Part shown: piece by piece, positions 33,791 through 43,100 of the stretch
How the letters are laid out: each line of letters starts with the position of its first letter
Position numbering within the stretch: position 1 is the stretch's first letter
From: Halicephalobus mephisto
Taxonomy: Eukaryota; Nematoda; Chromadorea; Rhabditida; Panagrolaimidae
Assembly (NCBI GenBank): GCA_009193035.1
Contig: SWDT01000034.1
Coordinates: 434,001-498,000 of the forward strand
Direction: 5' to 3'
Length of the DNA: 64,000 bases
Translations under genes and position numbers: made by a program
Notes under the pieces: generated by a model
The model's database searches: none
Told to the model about the DNA's origin: nothing
What the model saw: the letters and a program-made list of their open reading frames with translations, nothing else

Positions 33791-36700
33791 GTAAAATTAA
33801 TTTTTTCAAAAATATCAAAATTATTTTAAAAATCATTTTTTAAAAAATTAAAAAACTAATTTTGTAAAAATTATATTTTACAAATTAGAATTCTTTTAAA
33901 ATTACAGTAGTTATTTCTTCAAAAAATTACAGTAACTTTTTCCAAAAAATTAGAATTTAAAAAATTACGGTAATTATTTTTTCAAATTACAGTAATTTTA
34001 AAGTAATTTTTTAATTACAGTAATCTTTTTAAAGAATTAGAATTTTTTAAATTACAATAATTTTAAAAAAAAATTTTAATTACAGTAATTAGAAATTTCT
34101 AATTACAGTAATTTTTTTTAGTTGTTTGTGACTACAGACGACCCAATTTCGGTGCAGCAGTTGGTGGTAGGAAGACTTCAACTTTTAGAGGAAGTACGGT
34201 AATCGATTTTTATTTATATAAAAAATAGATTTTCAGGGATCTTCTTTGACTTCTTCGGTGACGTTGATCCAGGATAACGGATATTACATGGTCGTGGATT
34301 CGCCTTCGGCTACAGATGTCACTGGAAAAGAACAAATGTTGAGAGGACTAAATAACGCCAGGATTTATCCGGGGATCGTCCAGATGGTGGTCAACACTCA
34401 CGGACATCCGGATCATTTCGTGAGTTTTTTCGTTCGCAAATTTTCCGGATTACGGTAATTTGAAAAATTTTCAAAATTCTCAAACATTTTAAAATTTTCA
34501 AAATTATCAAACAATTTTAAATTTGAAAAATTTTAAAATTCTCAAACATTTTCAAAATTCTCAAACATTTTCAAAATTCTCAAACAATTTTAAATTTTCA
34601 AAATTCTCAAACACTTTTAAATTTTCAAAATTCTGTATTTTTAGGATTTAAAAAACAAGAAAATACAAAATTTTACATTTTCCGGTCCTGACGCGAAAGT
34701 TCCCAAAATTCGTGTTGAGATAATTTTTGAAATTTTGTAAAAATTTTTATTTTTTATAATAATTAAATTTTTTAAAACTATTTTTAATGAAATTCTTCAG
34801 TTTCGGTCTCAACTGGAAAATCCCAAAAGTCGTGTAAAGACAATTTTCACAAATTTTACAACAATTTTAAATTTAAAAAAAATAAAATTTTTTACAATTT
34901 TTTAATCATAAAAATTTTCACTTTATGGTCCTGAGTGGAAAATATCGAAAATTTTAATCAAATTCATTTTTGGAATTTTTGTGAAATTTTTTTTAAATTA
35001 TAAAAATAGAAATTTTAAAAGTATTATTATGTCTGAATTTTTACAGAATTTTGTGAAAAAAAATTTAAATAAAATTAAATATTTTTAGGGTCAAGGAAAT
35101 TTTTTTCCAAATGCCCGTCATTTCTTCGCCAGTTACGAATACACAGGAACGAATTACATAAAAACGGAACTTTATTCTGTCGACGTAATGAAAGTGACGA
35201 AGAACATCGAACTTTGGAACACCCCGGGGCACACGAATCAGGACATAAGTGCCGTCGTCAGAAACGTCCCTTGTTGCGGTACTGTAGCTGTTGTTGGGGA
35301 TTTATTTTACGCAGAATCTGATGCTGTAGGAAACACCACAGATCAATGGAGAGACGATGCTTGGAACGCTGAAGTCGGGATGAGGTACCGTACCAGGGTG
35401 ATTTGCGAAGCCGACTGGATCGTTCCTGGACATGGGAGAATTTTCCAAGTCACAGAAACCATGAAGAAGCTCTACAATTGTACTACAGACGCTAGTACTG
35501 CTGCAACGACTGCTTCAACAACCCCTCCATCAACTAGTCCATCGACGGTTCCAACAACAATTTCGCCGATTTTTGTTGATTTGTCACATTTATCACAAGG
35601 TGATGTGGATTTTTCAACTTCGTCTTCGTTCGTGGATCTGGATAACAATCTAGAAAATCCCTTCCATGACGACATGACCATCGTTCCCTCCACCGAACCT
35701 ACACCTACCCCGATCCCCCAGAGTTACATCACAGTAGACCACTGGCAGAACAGACAGAATCAAGACATCTCGGAGAAATCCCAAGTTCCAGTAGCAACAG
35801 GTCCCGTGGCGAATGGACTTTATGCTGTTCGAGCTGGAACTCCTGTGGCTCAAATCCCTCTCTCGAACCAGATAACTTACTTTGCAGCTCCTCCTCCGGC
35901 AGTTCAGGAACCCCAAACTAGAGTCATCCATCATCTACCTGTTTATCCAGTCAGATCGACCCACATTCATCCCCCTGGAGGTCTGTTTTATTTTAAATTT
36001 TTTGGAAATTTTAAAATATTTCAATTTTTTGAAAATTGTAAAAATTAAAATTTTTTTAGAACTTAGAAATATTCTAAAAACTTTCGAAAATTTCTACTTT
36101 GAAATTTTCAAAAATGTTCCAAAATTTTCTTTGATTTTATGAATAGTTTAAAATTTCCTAAATACAAAAAAAAGTAACTTTTAGTTCAGTAACAATTGCG
36201 AAAAGTAACAAAAATATAACACAATCGTCAAGTTTTTAATAATTATCTGACTTTTGTGATAAAAAATAATAATGATTTACATTTGTTACAAGAAAGTTAC
36301 TTTTTTTGTTTTGATATCGGTGGATTATATGTGATACATTGATACACTAAAACGGCTATGATATATCAAATACATTAGTTTCAATGTGTAGTTACATTAA
36401 ATTTACAAAAAAACGTAACTTTTAGTTCAGTAACAAAAATATAACACAATCGTCAAATTTTTAATAATTATTTGACTTTTGTGACGAAAAATAAAAAATA
36501 ATAATTTACTTTTGTTACTGAGCCAAAAGTTGTTTCTTTTTCTGTGTATAAAATCCTAATCTGGTTCCATTCTAGCAGTAATCCTCCCAATGGTGGAATC
36601 TGCAGCCGCAAATCTGGTTTCGTACTTGAACTCTCCTCAAGTTCAACAGCACTTCCAACCGGTTACCCGTTCGGTTCCTGGATATTTCGAAATCATAAAA

Positions 36701-36807
36701 AGGGCATTCCGAAAATTTACGGTAAATCTAATTTTAGAATTTTTTTATTTAAAAAATTTCAGAATAACGAACCAGTAAGTTCCGTAATCCAGAACTCCAA
36801 AAATTAG
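33695..36807 (+). CDS. swip-10: metallo-beta-lactamase-fold protein, SWIP-10/MBLAC1-like; whole gene
   Basis: Exons 33695-33790, 34122-34193, 34237-34419, 35089-35980, 36579-36721 and 36763-36807 join in phase to 476 aa. Residues 1-32 form a hydrophobic signal peptide-like start. The MBL core has all expected metal ligands: H111-x-H113-x-D115-H116 (THGHPDH), H165 (TPGHTNQD), D188 (GDLF) and H232 (PGHG). A Ser/Thr/Pro-rich tail follows. C. elegans SWIP-10 is known from glia, where its loss disturbs dopamine signalling; human MBLAC1 is reported to be a nuclease. The fold and ligands are direct; the orthology rests on recalled similarity. An AATAAA lies at 36868, 61 nt after the stop. Confidence 0.85.
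34122..34193 (+). CDS. swip-10: swip-10 exon 2
   Basis: Acceptor TTTTTTTAG|TTGTTT. The donor is read as GAA|GTACGG because only this site keeps frame with exon 3; the nearby ACG|GTAATC does not. Encodes LFVTTDDPISVQQLVVGRLQ, then LLEE, the first MBL strand. Confidence 0.72.
34237..34419 (+). CDS. swip-10: swip-10 exon 3 (HxHxDH metal motif)
   Basis: Acceptor GATTTTCAG|GGATCT after a 43-nt intron, donor TTC|GTGAGT, phase 0. Encodes SVTLIQDNGYYMVVDSP and ends with VVNTHGHPDHF. Confidence 0.9.
35089..35980 (+). CDS. swip-10: swip-10 exon 4 (MBL core and S/T/P tail)
   Basis: Acceptor ATTTTTAG|GGTCAA, donor GGAG|GTCTGT, phase 0 in and 1 out. Continues HPDHF-GQGNFFPNARHFFASYE; carries TPGHTNQD, GDLFYAE and DWIVPGHGRIF. 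The second half is a long Thr/Ser/Pro-rich, probably O-glycosylated or disordered segment. Confidence 0.92.
36162..36549. mobile_element. MITE-like element in swip-10 intron 4
   Basis: Ends are inverted: AACTTTTAGTTCAGTAACA on the left matches AACTTTTGGCTCAGTAACA from the right end over ~35 bp. Inside are two ~110-bp direct copies and a GATACATTGATACACTAA core like that of the element at 32533. Non-coding. Confidence 0.6.
36579..36721 (+). CDS. swip-10: swip-10 exon 5, NAGNAG acceptor
   Basis: The acceptor TTCTAGCAG|TAATCC is a tandem NAGNAG: use of the first AG (exon from 36576) adds one Ala without a frame change. Donor ACG|GTAAAT, phase 0. Encodes VILPMVESAAANLVSYLNSP and onward to RAFRKFT. 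Confidence 0.78.
36763..36807 (+). CDS. swip-10: swip-10 exon 6 (last, TAG stop)
   Basis: Acceptor AATTTCAG|AATAAC after a 41-nt intron. Fourteen codons (NNEPVSSVIQNSKN) and TAG at 36805-36807. If the small intron is retained, a different short tail results. Confidence 0.72.
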   Translation, partial: NNEPVSSVIQNSKN

Positions 36808-36867
36808 TCTTCTCGACTAGGACAGTAAACAAAATTATTTACGAAATTTACGCGTATAAAAACGAAA

Positions 36868-36873
36868 AATAAA
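36868..36873 (+). terminator. swip-10 poly(A) signal AATAAA
   Basis: Canonical AATAAA 61 nt after the stop codon, at the usual distance for a nematode 3' UTR. The surrounding DNA is AT-rich, so chance occurrence is possible. Confidence 0.5.
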
Positions 36874-36919
36874 ATTCATTATTTCAATAATCACAAACCA
36901 ATCATTGTCAATTTCTATC

Positions 36920-37285
36920 ATTGAAGATGTTCTCTGGATAGTGACTGAAAGGGGAATTTAAATCACTATCCAAAGAAAAAATTGATAGTAACTAAAAATA
37001 TCAAGTTCAAGTTTGAAGAAGACACTATCTAGATTCTCATTAGAGTTGTCAAAAGCACTATCCAAAAACAGCTCTAATAAAAACCTCAAATAGTGTCCAC
37101 TTTCAATTTTAGTCAAAAATTTCCAGTTACTATCTATTTCTATCACTGAAGAATGTTCTCTGGATAGTGACTGAAACAAGAATTTAAATCATCATCAAAG
37201 CAAAAAATATCAAGTTCAAGTTCGAAGGAGACACTATCTAGATTCTCATTGGAATTGTTAGTCACTATCCAAAAACGACTTTAAT
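36920..37285. repeat. hairpin repeat cluster G, between convergent swip-10 and snx-17
   Basis: Same family, occupying most of the 540-bp gap between the two stop codons; it probably lies in or overlaps both 3' UTR ends. It is the rightmost cluster; none was found from 40,000 to 64,000. Confidence 0.83.
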
Positions 37286-37349
37286 TCTACAGTAAACAAT
37301 ATTATGCTTAGTTCAATGCTCATTATCACAAATTTCAACAAAACAAAAT

Positions 37350-38036
37350 TCACAAATCATCATCAGTGACAAAATCAAAATTCTCATTTTCGAAGGGCAT
37401 TTGGTAACTAATGATCTGGAGCAACGGATTAATTTTTGCAAAATTGGAACTAGATTCTCCCACGGAGGAAGTTTCTGATGTATTGTCTTTCCCGTTAACT
37501 GAACTCTCATTAATCGTTGAGTTACTTTTTGCTTTGATATTAGAAATAACTTTAGTTTGAATGGAATCATCAAATTTGTAAGTCGGGGATTCCGATCTGC
37601 AATCCCTCAAAATCTCATCTGCAATAGATTGCAGAAAAAGCGAAACAAGAACAGCTTGATTGGTCTGGAATGTCATCAAATCCACTCCTGATCCAAGTAC
37701 GTATTCTATCTGGAATGTCATTTGGGGTTTTTTAGTTCCATCAGTATGTGAAATTTTCCAAGTTCTGATTCTCGTCGATTTCAATAAAGCTTGAGTTAGA
37801 CGACCTTCATGAACATACTGTAAAACAATCATCCTTCTCCCGACTTTGAAGCAGCATTTGGTGCCTTCTGATGGATAATCACTAATCAGGGAATCCAAAA
37901 CCTCGAAACCATAACTGGGAAGTTTGTGGCAAATTTCCATAAATCCCCGAAAGTCGTTTTGTTCAGATAACCTGGCTAAGTCTTCTTTGGTTTCTGGATT
38001 CATATCTATAAAATTATGTTGAACGTCATTCAAGGC
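37350..38036 (-). CDS. snx-17: snx-17 exon 4 (FERM F3, C-terminal tail, stop)
   Basis: Acceptor AAATTTCAG|GCCTTG; TGA at 37352-37350. Encodes the F3 lobe (CCFKVGRRMIVLQYVHEGRL; QIEYVLGSGVDLMTFQTNQA; VSLFLQSIADEIL), then a Ser-rich linker and the acidic end. An ATTAAA lies about 65 nt after the stop. Confidence 0.95.
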   Translation of the reverse strand, partial: ALNDVQHNFIDMNPETKEDLARLSEQNDFRGFMEICHKLPSYGFEVLDSLISDYPSEGTKCCFKVGRRMIVLQYVHEGRLTQALLKSTRIRTWKISHTDGTKKPQMTFQIEYVLGSGVDLMTFQTNQAVLVSLFLQSIADEILRDCRSESPTYKFDDSIQTKVISNIKAKSNSTINESSVNGKDNTSETSSVGESSSNFAKINPLLQIISYQMPFENENFDFVTDDDL

Positions 38037-39327
38037 CTGAAATTTCGGATTTTTCATATTGCAAATTACAATGTCCTCCAAACCTGTAGATACAGTAACT
38101 TCAAAGCTCCAGGATCATCTAGCAATGGTTCTTCAGTTTTCGGATCCCATGTGACTCGTCTAATTAGGATTTTTAAAAATTGAGAATCTTCCTCGAGACC
38201 TCTGTTGACAAGTATTTGGGAAATATAGGGACTTTCGAAGTTCTTCAGCCATCTGACGCACACGTGATCAAACAAGACTTTTGACGTCATTCCGTTGGAT
38301 TTCTGTTCCCGTTCTCTACAAAGGAATAAACCAAAAGAATCCGCAAATTTTTCGTCCATCCGGATAATCCGACAAAGTTTCTTCATGACAACAGAAGTCG
38401 AATCATCCGCATAGACATCCAACTTCACTGGACGACCGTCAGGAAGATAGATATCGACAGATACTGTTTGCATAGTTGGATTAAATGAACTCTGAAAGGA
38501 GCACGTACATTATAAGAATAACCTTGGAGAATTTTCTAAAAAGCAAAATAGCATGTGGTAATTTTGGTCTTACGATGTGGTGATTTTAGAGCTAATCATA
38601 TATTGTACAAATTCAAAATGAATATTTTTACAAAATTGTTTCAACAGAAATTTGCAGCAGTTTTTACAAACAAAAGTAGCCCAAAGATTTGGTTTCAAAC
38701 AATAGTGATTTTAAAATTATATACAGTTTCATAGTGTTTTGGAACTATTATGTCTAAACACATCTAGAAGCTTCTGGATTGGAGCTGTGTGAAGTACAAG
38801 TTTCTGCCTACTTTCAAAAGTTAATTTTCATATATGAAACCATTAATAAACATCCGAAAAATTCCAACTAGCACCACAATTACCGTATTAACAAGGGATT
38901 GCTGTGATGATGGAGAAAATAAAAAAATAAAAACTCACAACTTGAAATTCCAAAAATGCTCTTTCGAGTAAAAAATGCCTGGCGACATCGTTGATCTGGA
39001 TTAATCCTTGGAAATATCTAGCTAATCCTTCTCTCCTGTCATTGATAGCTTTAGCATCCAAAGTACGCCAGATCTTTTTTGGAGGGAAATCAGGACCGGA
39101 CAATCGGAATCCGAAATTTTCGATTAATTTTTCGTGAAGTGCACATAAATGGCTGTATCTCACACTGGCGTGAAACACACCATTGACGTGGATGTCGTAG
39201 ACCTGAAATATCATTATTCAAGTCAAATTCATATATGAAAATTAAAAAATAAACAAACCGTGACCGTCTTCGTCGGGTCGGTCTTGTCGACGAGGTTCTG
39301 GGTCGACGGGATATGGATTTGAATCAT
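37350..39327 (-). CDS. snx-17: sorting nexin 17-like PX-FERM protein; whole gene
   Basis: Exons 39259-39327, 38939-39202, 38084-38491 and 37350-38036 join in phase 0 to 475 aa, close to the roughly 470 aa of vertebrate SNX17. The PX domain covers residues ~1-111, with the phosphoinositide-contact Arg in VRYSHL (R38) and the FPPKK loop. A FERM-like module (about 112-395) begins TVSVDIYLPDGRPVKLDVYA and includes GLFLCRERE. The C-terminus is acidic (FENENFDFVTDDDL), like the ending of vertebrate SNX17. SNX17 binds NPxY cargo on early endosomes and drives recycling through Retriever. No PDZ domain, so it is not SNX27; SNX31 is the alternative. The gene converges with swip-10. Confidence 0.93.
38084..38491 (-). 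CDS. snx-17: snx-17 exon 3 (FERM F1/F2)
   Basis: Acceptor CCTTTCAG|AGTTCA, donor CTACAG|GTTTGG, phase 0. The following 47-nt intron is itself open in another frame, which makes exons 3 and 4 look like overlapping ORFs; splicing restores the LKLLYLQ-ALNDVQHNF join. Confidence 0.93.
38939..39202 (-). CDS. snx-17: snx-17 exon 2 (PX domain)
   Basis: Acceptor ATATTTCAG|GTCTAC, donor GTT|GTGAGT, phase 0. Encodes VYDIHVNGVFHASVRYSHL and FPPKKIWRTL, the PX core with its phosphoinositide-binding Arg and Lys residues. Confidence 0.95.
39259..39327 (-). CDS. snx-17: snx-17 exon 1
   Basis: ATG at 39327-39325, 23 codons, donor ACG|GTTTGT, phase 0. MIQIHIPSTQNLVDKTDPTK corresponds to the N-terminal strand of the SNX17 PX domain. 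A 60-bp tandem array begins about 140 bp upstream. Confidence 0.9.
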
Positions 39328-39464
39328 TGCGAAATTTACAGGGTTCTAATTACAGAAAACAATAACTCACATTTTAGAATTTGGAAAAAATAAAAAATTG
39401 AAAGCAAAACCTAAACAGAAACAGTCAATGAACGGAATCCGTTGAGTTGTTTCAATTTGCGTCA

Positions 39465-39815
39465 AATAGTGTCAGACACACAACGCCAAAGTTGGAGTAT
39501 TGGAGTTAGTTTGAATTTACCCAAAATAACGTTGGGCACACAACGCCAAGATTTAAATATTAGAATTACTTTGAATTTATAAAATAGTGTCAGACACACA
39601 ACGCCAAGATTTAAATATTAGAATTATTTTAAATTTATATAAAATAGTGTCAAACACACAACGCCAAGATTTAAATATTAGAATTACTTTGAATTTACCC
39701 AAAATAACGTTGGGCACACAACGCCAAGATTTAAATATTAGAATCAGTTTGAATTTATATAAAATAGTGTCAGACACACAACGCCAAAGTTGGAGTATGA
39801 GAATTACTTTAAATT
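39465..39815. repeat. 60-bp tandem array between snx-17 and abl-1
   Basis: Six copies with GACACACAACGCCAAGATTT; ACGCC recurs at 39483, 39543, 39601, 39661, 39721 and 39781. Units alternate between AATAGTGTCAGACAC and AATAACGTTGGGCAC junctions. It lies about 140 bp upstream of the snx-17 ATG. Confidence 0.9.
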
Positions 39816-39897
39816 TTTAGATTTTTTTGAAAACCTTTAATTTTTTTGATTTTTTTTGAATTTGTTCGAATTTATTTTAAAATATTAAAATTCATTG

Positions 39898-39903
39898 TTT
39901 ATT
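39898..39903 (-). terminator. abl-1 poly(A) signal AATAAA
   Basis: AATAAA on the minus strand 142 nt after the TAA stop, before the tandem array at 39465-39815. AT-rich context makes chance possible. Confidence 0.45.
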
Positions 39904-40044
39904 GGCACATTCCGAGTTTCAAAATTGATTGCATTGAATACTAAAGCATTTTTCGATCAGTAAAGCGATATGAAATTAATTTTTCAATTTTTACAAATTT
40001 CGTTTTTTTCAAAAGTGAAAATTCTTGGCAGTTCGATGGACCCG

Positions 40045-40180
40045 TTATCGATGAACAAGTTGCATAATGTGACGGACAGTTTGCTCCGTTTCTGGGAGAA
40101 TTTTCATGTCTGATTCCGTTTGAGAAGCTGCAGATTGTCTCAGTTGTCTCACGTTCACGTCGATTCTGTTCAAAAGTTCG
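40045..40180 (-). CDS. abl-1: abl-1 exon 6 (end of F-actin-binding domain, TAA stop)
   Basis: Acceptor AATTTCAG|CGAACT, phase 2 in. Encodes [15 protein letters not shown] and, after a short stretch, RHIMQLVHR, then TAA at 40047-40045. It follows a 755-bp intron and is only 44 codons. Confidence 0.9.
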
Positions 40181-43100
40181 CTGAAATTATTTCAATTATA
40201 ATTTTCGAAATTTAACGTTTTTAAAAATTTTTTAGAATTTAAAAATTTCGGAAAATTTTAGAATCCTTGGAGAATTTTCTACAAGCTGTTAAAATCTTTG
40301 TTATTTTGTAGATTTTTAAAATTTTCTAGAAAATTATAATTTTTTTAGAAAATTTTGAATTTTTTAAAAATCTCTTAGAAAATCTTAAAATCTCTCAAGA
40401 AAGCTCTAGAAATCTCCTAAAGTCACTTAAAAGATCCTATAATTATTGTAGAATCTCCTAGAAGTCTTGTAAAATCTCTCCTGAACTTTAGATAAACTAT
40501 TGCAGTCATTTTAAAAGCATCTAGATTTTTCCAGAATTTATCACAAGATCCTAAAATTCTTATAGAATCCACTAGAAGGTTCTAGAAGTTTTCTAAAATA
40601 TTCTAGAAGATCATAAAATCATTCCAGAATCCACTAGAAGGTTCTAGAAGATTCCTAAAATATTCTAGAAGATCCTAAAATCCTTCCAGAATCTTCTAGA
40701 AAATTCTAAATCTTTTCTAAAATATTCTAGAAGATCATAAAATCATTCCAGAATCCTCTAAAAGGTTCTAAAATCACTTAAAAAACCCTATAATCCTTCC
40801 AGAATCTCCTAGATTCTCATAAAAATTTCCATAATTTTCAGAAGTTTATGAAAATTTCCAAAATTGAACAGAAATTTCTAAATTCGTCTAGATCCAAAAA
40901 GTTAAATTTTCATGTTTAAAAAATAAAAAACTCACCGATATCTGAATTTACTATGAGGAGAAATATTTTCGGCGTAAATTGCACAAGTTCCGTGAAATTG
41001 TTGCATTAAATCGCTCAATTTTATCAGCATAGCGTTGTGATCAGAATCCGGATTATTTATGTTTGATTTTTTTTCGTTTCTTATGTCAGTTATGTAATTT
41101 TCTAATTTCCTATATAATTGAGCCAAATGTTCTTTACTTACAGTAGGACTATTTCCATCTTCAAAATTGGTCGGAGTCGAGTGATGAGTTTCTCGATCGA
41201 TGCCGGATTCGAAGCAGCTGAATCTTTTTTCGCTGAGGGTTCTGTGGGTACTTGGCAAGACCGATTTTGTGAGTTTTTCGAATTTCGAAGTTAAATCTTT
41301 CAAAGATTGAGTTCTGATCATCGTGGAGTCTTCGTCGCTGCCAGATCCAGAAATATTCGGTCTTGAAGGAATTCTGGATTCACAAGGAGGAAATTTTTTT
41401 GATTTTTGAGAAATTTCAGAATTTAAATTTATTTCTTTTTTAAAATTATTTTTTTCTTCTTGATACATTCTTTGTCGTTCAACTATTTGCATAGATACTG
41501 TAGGAACAGAATCTTGATTTTTAACAAACTTCACTGGAGACGGTATGACAGCTTCAATTTCGTTTTTTTCAGTCGTCATCGAAAAAGGTCTATGATGCTG
41601 AAGCGGCGCAACTTTCTGCGTTCTAATTTTCGCTTCAGAATTATTTTTAATTAAATCATTTTTAATTAAATCATTTTTTTTCGTAGGTCTTAAAAAAACC
41701 AAAGTTTTAACACCATCATCGTCTTCTTTACTGTTTGTTGAAGTTGTCGAAGTTCGTTTTTCTCCAGAATCTTCGCCATCACCAGAACTGGAAGAATTCG
41801 ATTTTTCTACATGTCTTAATTGTCGAATTTTCGCTTTTAATTCAGATTCAATTTCTGATTCTATTGATGAATTATTTGTTGATGATATTTGTTCATTTGA
41901 ATTAGATTCTGAAATTTTTGACTTCTGTTTCCAAATGACGTCATTCAATCCAGAATCAAGTTTCCTAGGTTTGGGTTCGGGTCGTTTAATTGGAGCTGTT
42001 TTAATTACAGTATTACTGTTTGTTGAAATATTTTCCAAACTTCCATTAATTGAATTTTTCCTAATTGCCGCAGGGGATACTGTAATTGGACAATTTTTTT
42101 CTGTTTTTTTTAATCTTTGTTTTAATTGTTTTAAAAGTTCATTTTTACCGTATCCATTTGAATCCAAAATTGAATCTGAATTATTTTGTGAAGAATTCTG
42201 AATCGGTATGGCATCTAAGGAGTCATCGCTTCCGTGAATCCCCTTCTGAGCCAGTCTTAACTGATTCGCCGATGTCACATCTTCTAATTCTACAGTATTC
42301 TCGGGATAACTATGGGGTACTTCTTCCGGACCTATTTCTAAATTTTCTGAATTTTTTTCTATCGATTCCAAAAATGCTTCTATTCTTTGACCCTTAGGCA
42401 TTGTTCCAAATTTATTAACTGTCTTCTGGAGACTGATTTCAGCAAACGATGAATCATCCGTCGGCGATGTTGAAACTTCTTTTTCTTCTTCCATAGTTTT
42501 CAGCAACTTCGGTTTCGACGATGCCGGAGGCACTGCTGGGACCATTTGATCAGTTTTTCTTCTGTAACTTTTTTGAATTTTTGGTGAAAATTTTGAATTT
42601 TCAATATTATTCTTAAATGTTGAAATTTGATCATTTTTAATTCTTGGTGGAGGAGGTGGAGGAAATTCTTGTAAATTATGTCCATGACTACTTGAATGTC
42701 TTCTTTGTTCATCCACTAATCTATGAACAGAATTCGATATTCTCGGAGATCCGATTGATCTTCTTCCAGCCGCAGCAGCCACAGCCGAAGCCAAAGCTCC
42801 ATTATTCGACGAAACAGATCTTCTGTTTGTTGATCCTATTTGTGATCTTGTACATCTTTCAAGTTGTTTATCCACTTCTTCGTCGATTTCTGTTTCAAGT
42901 AAAGATTCCAAATTTCTATGAATATCTCTCATCGTCGGACGATCAGATGGACTCCAATGCCAACATTGAAGCATTAAACGGTAAACTGCCTGAGGGCATC
43001 CTGGTGGGGAATCCATCCTGTATCCTCTTTCCAGAAGTCCATAGACAGAATTGAGCTCCACTCCAGGATACGGTGCCATCCCATAAGTCGCAATTTCCCT

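Noticed and set aside
39577..39820. Open frames on both strands over the 60-bp array
   Set aside because: Period divisible by three makes repeated peptides; there is no evidence of translation.
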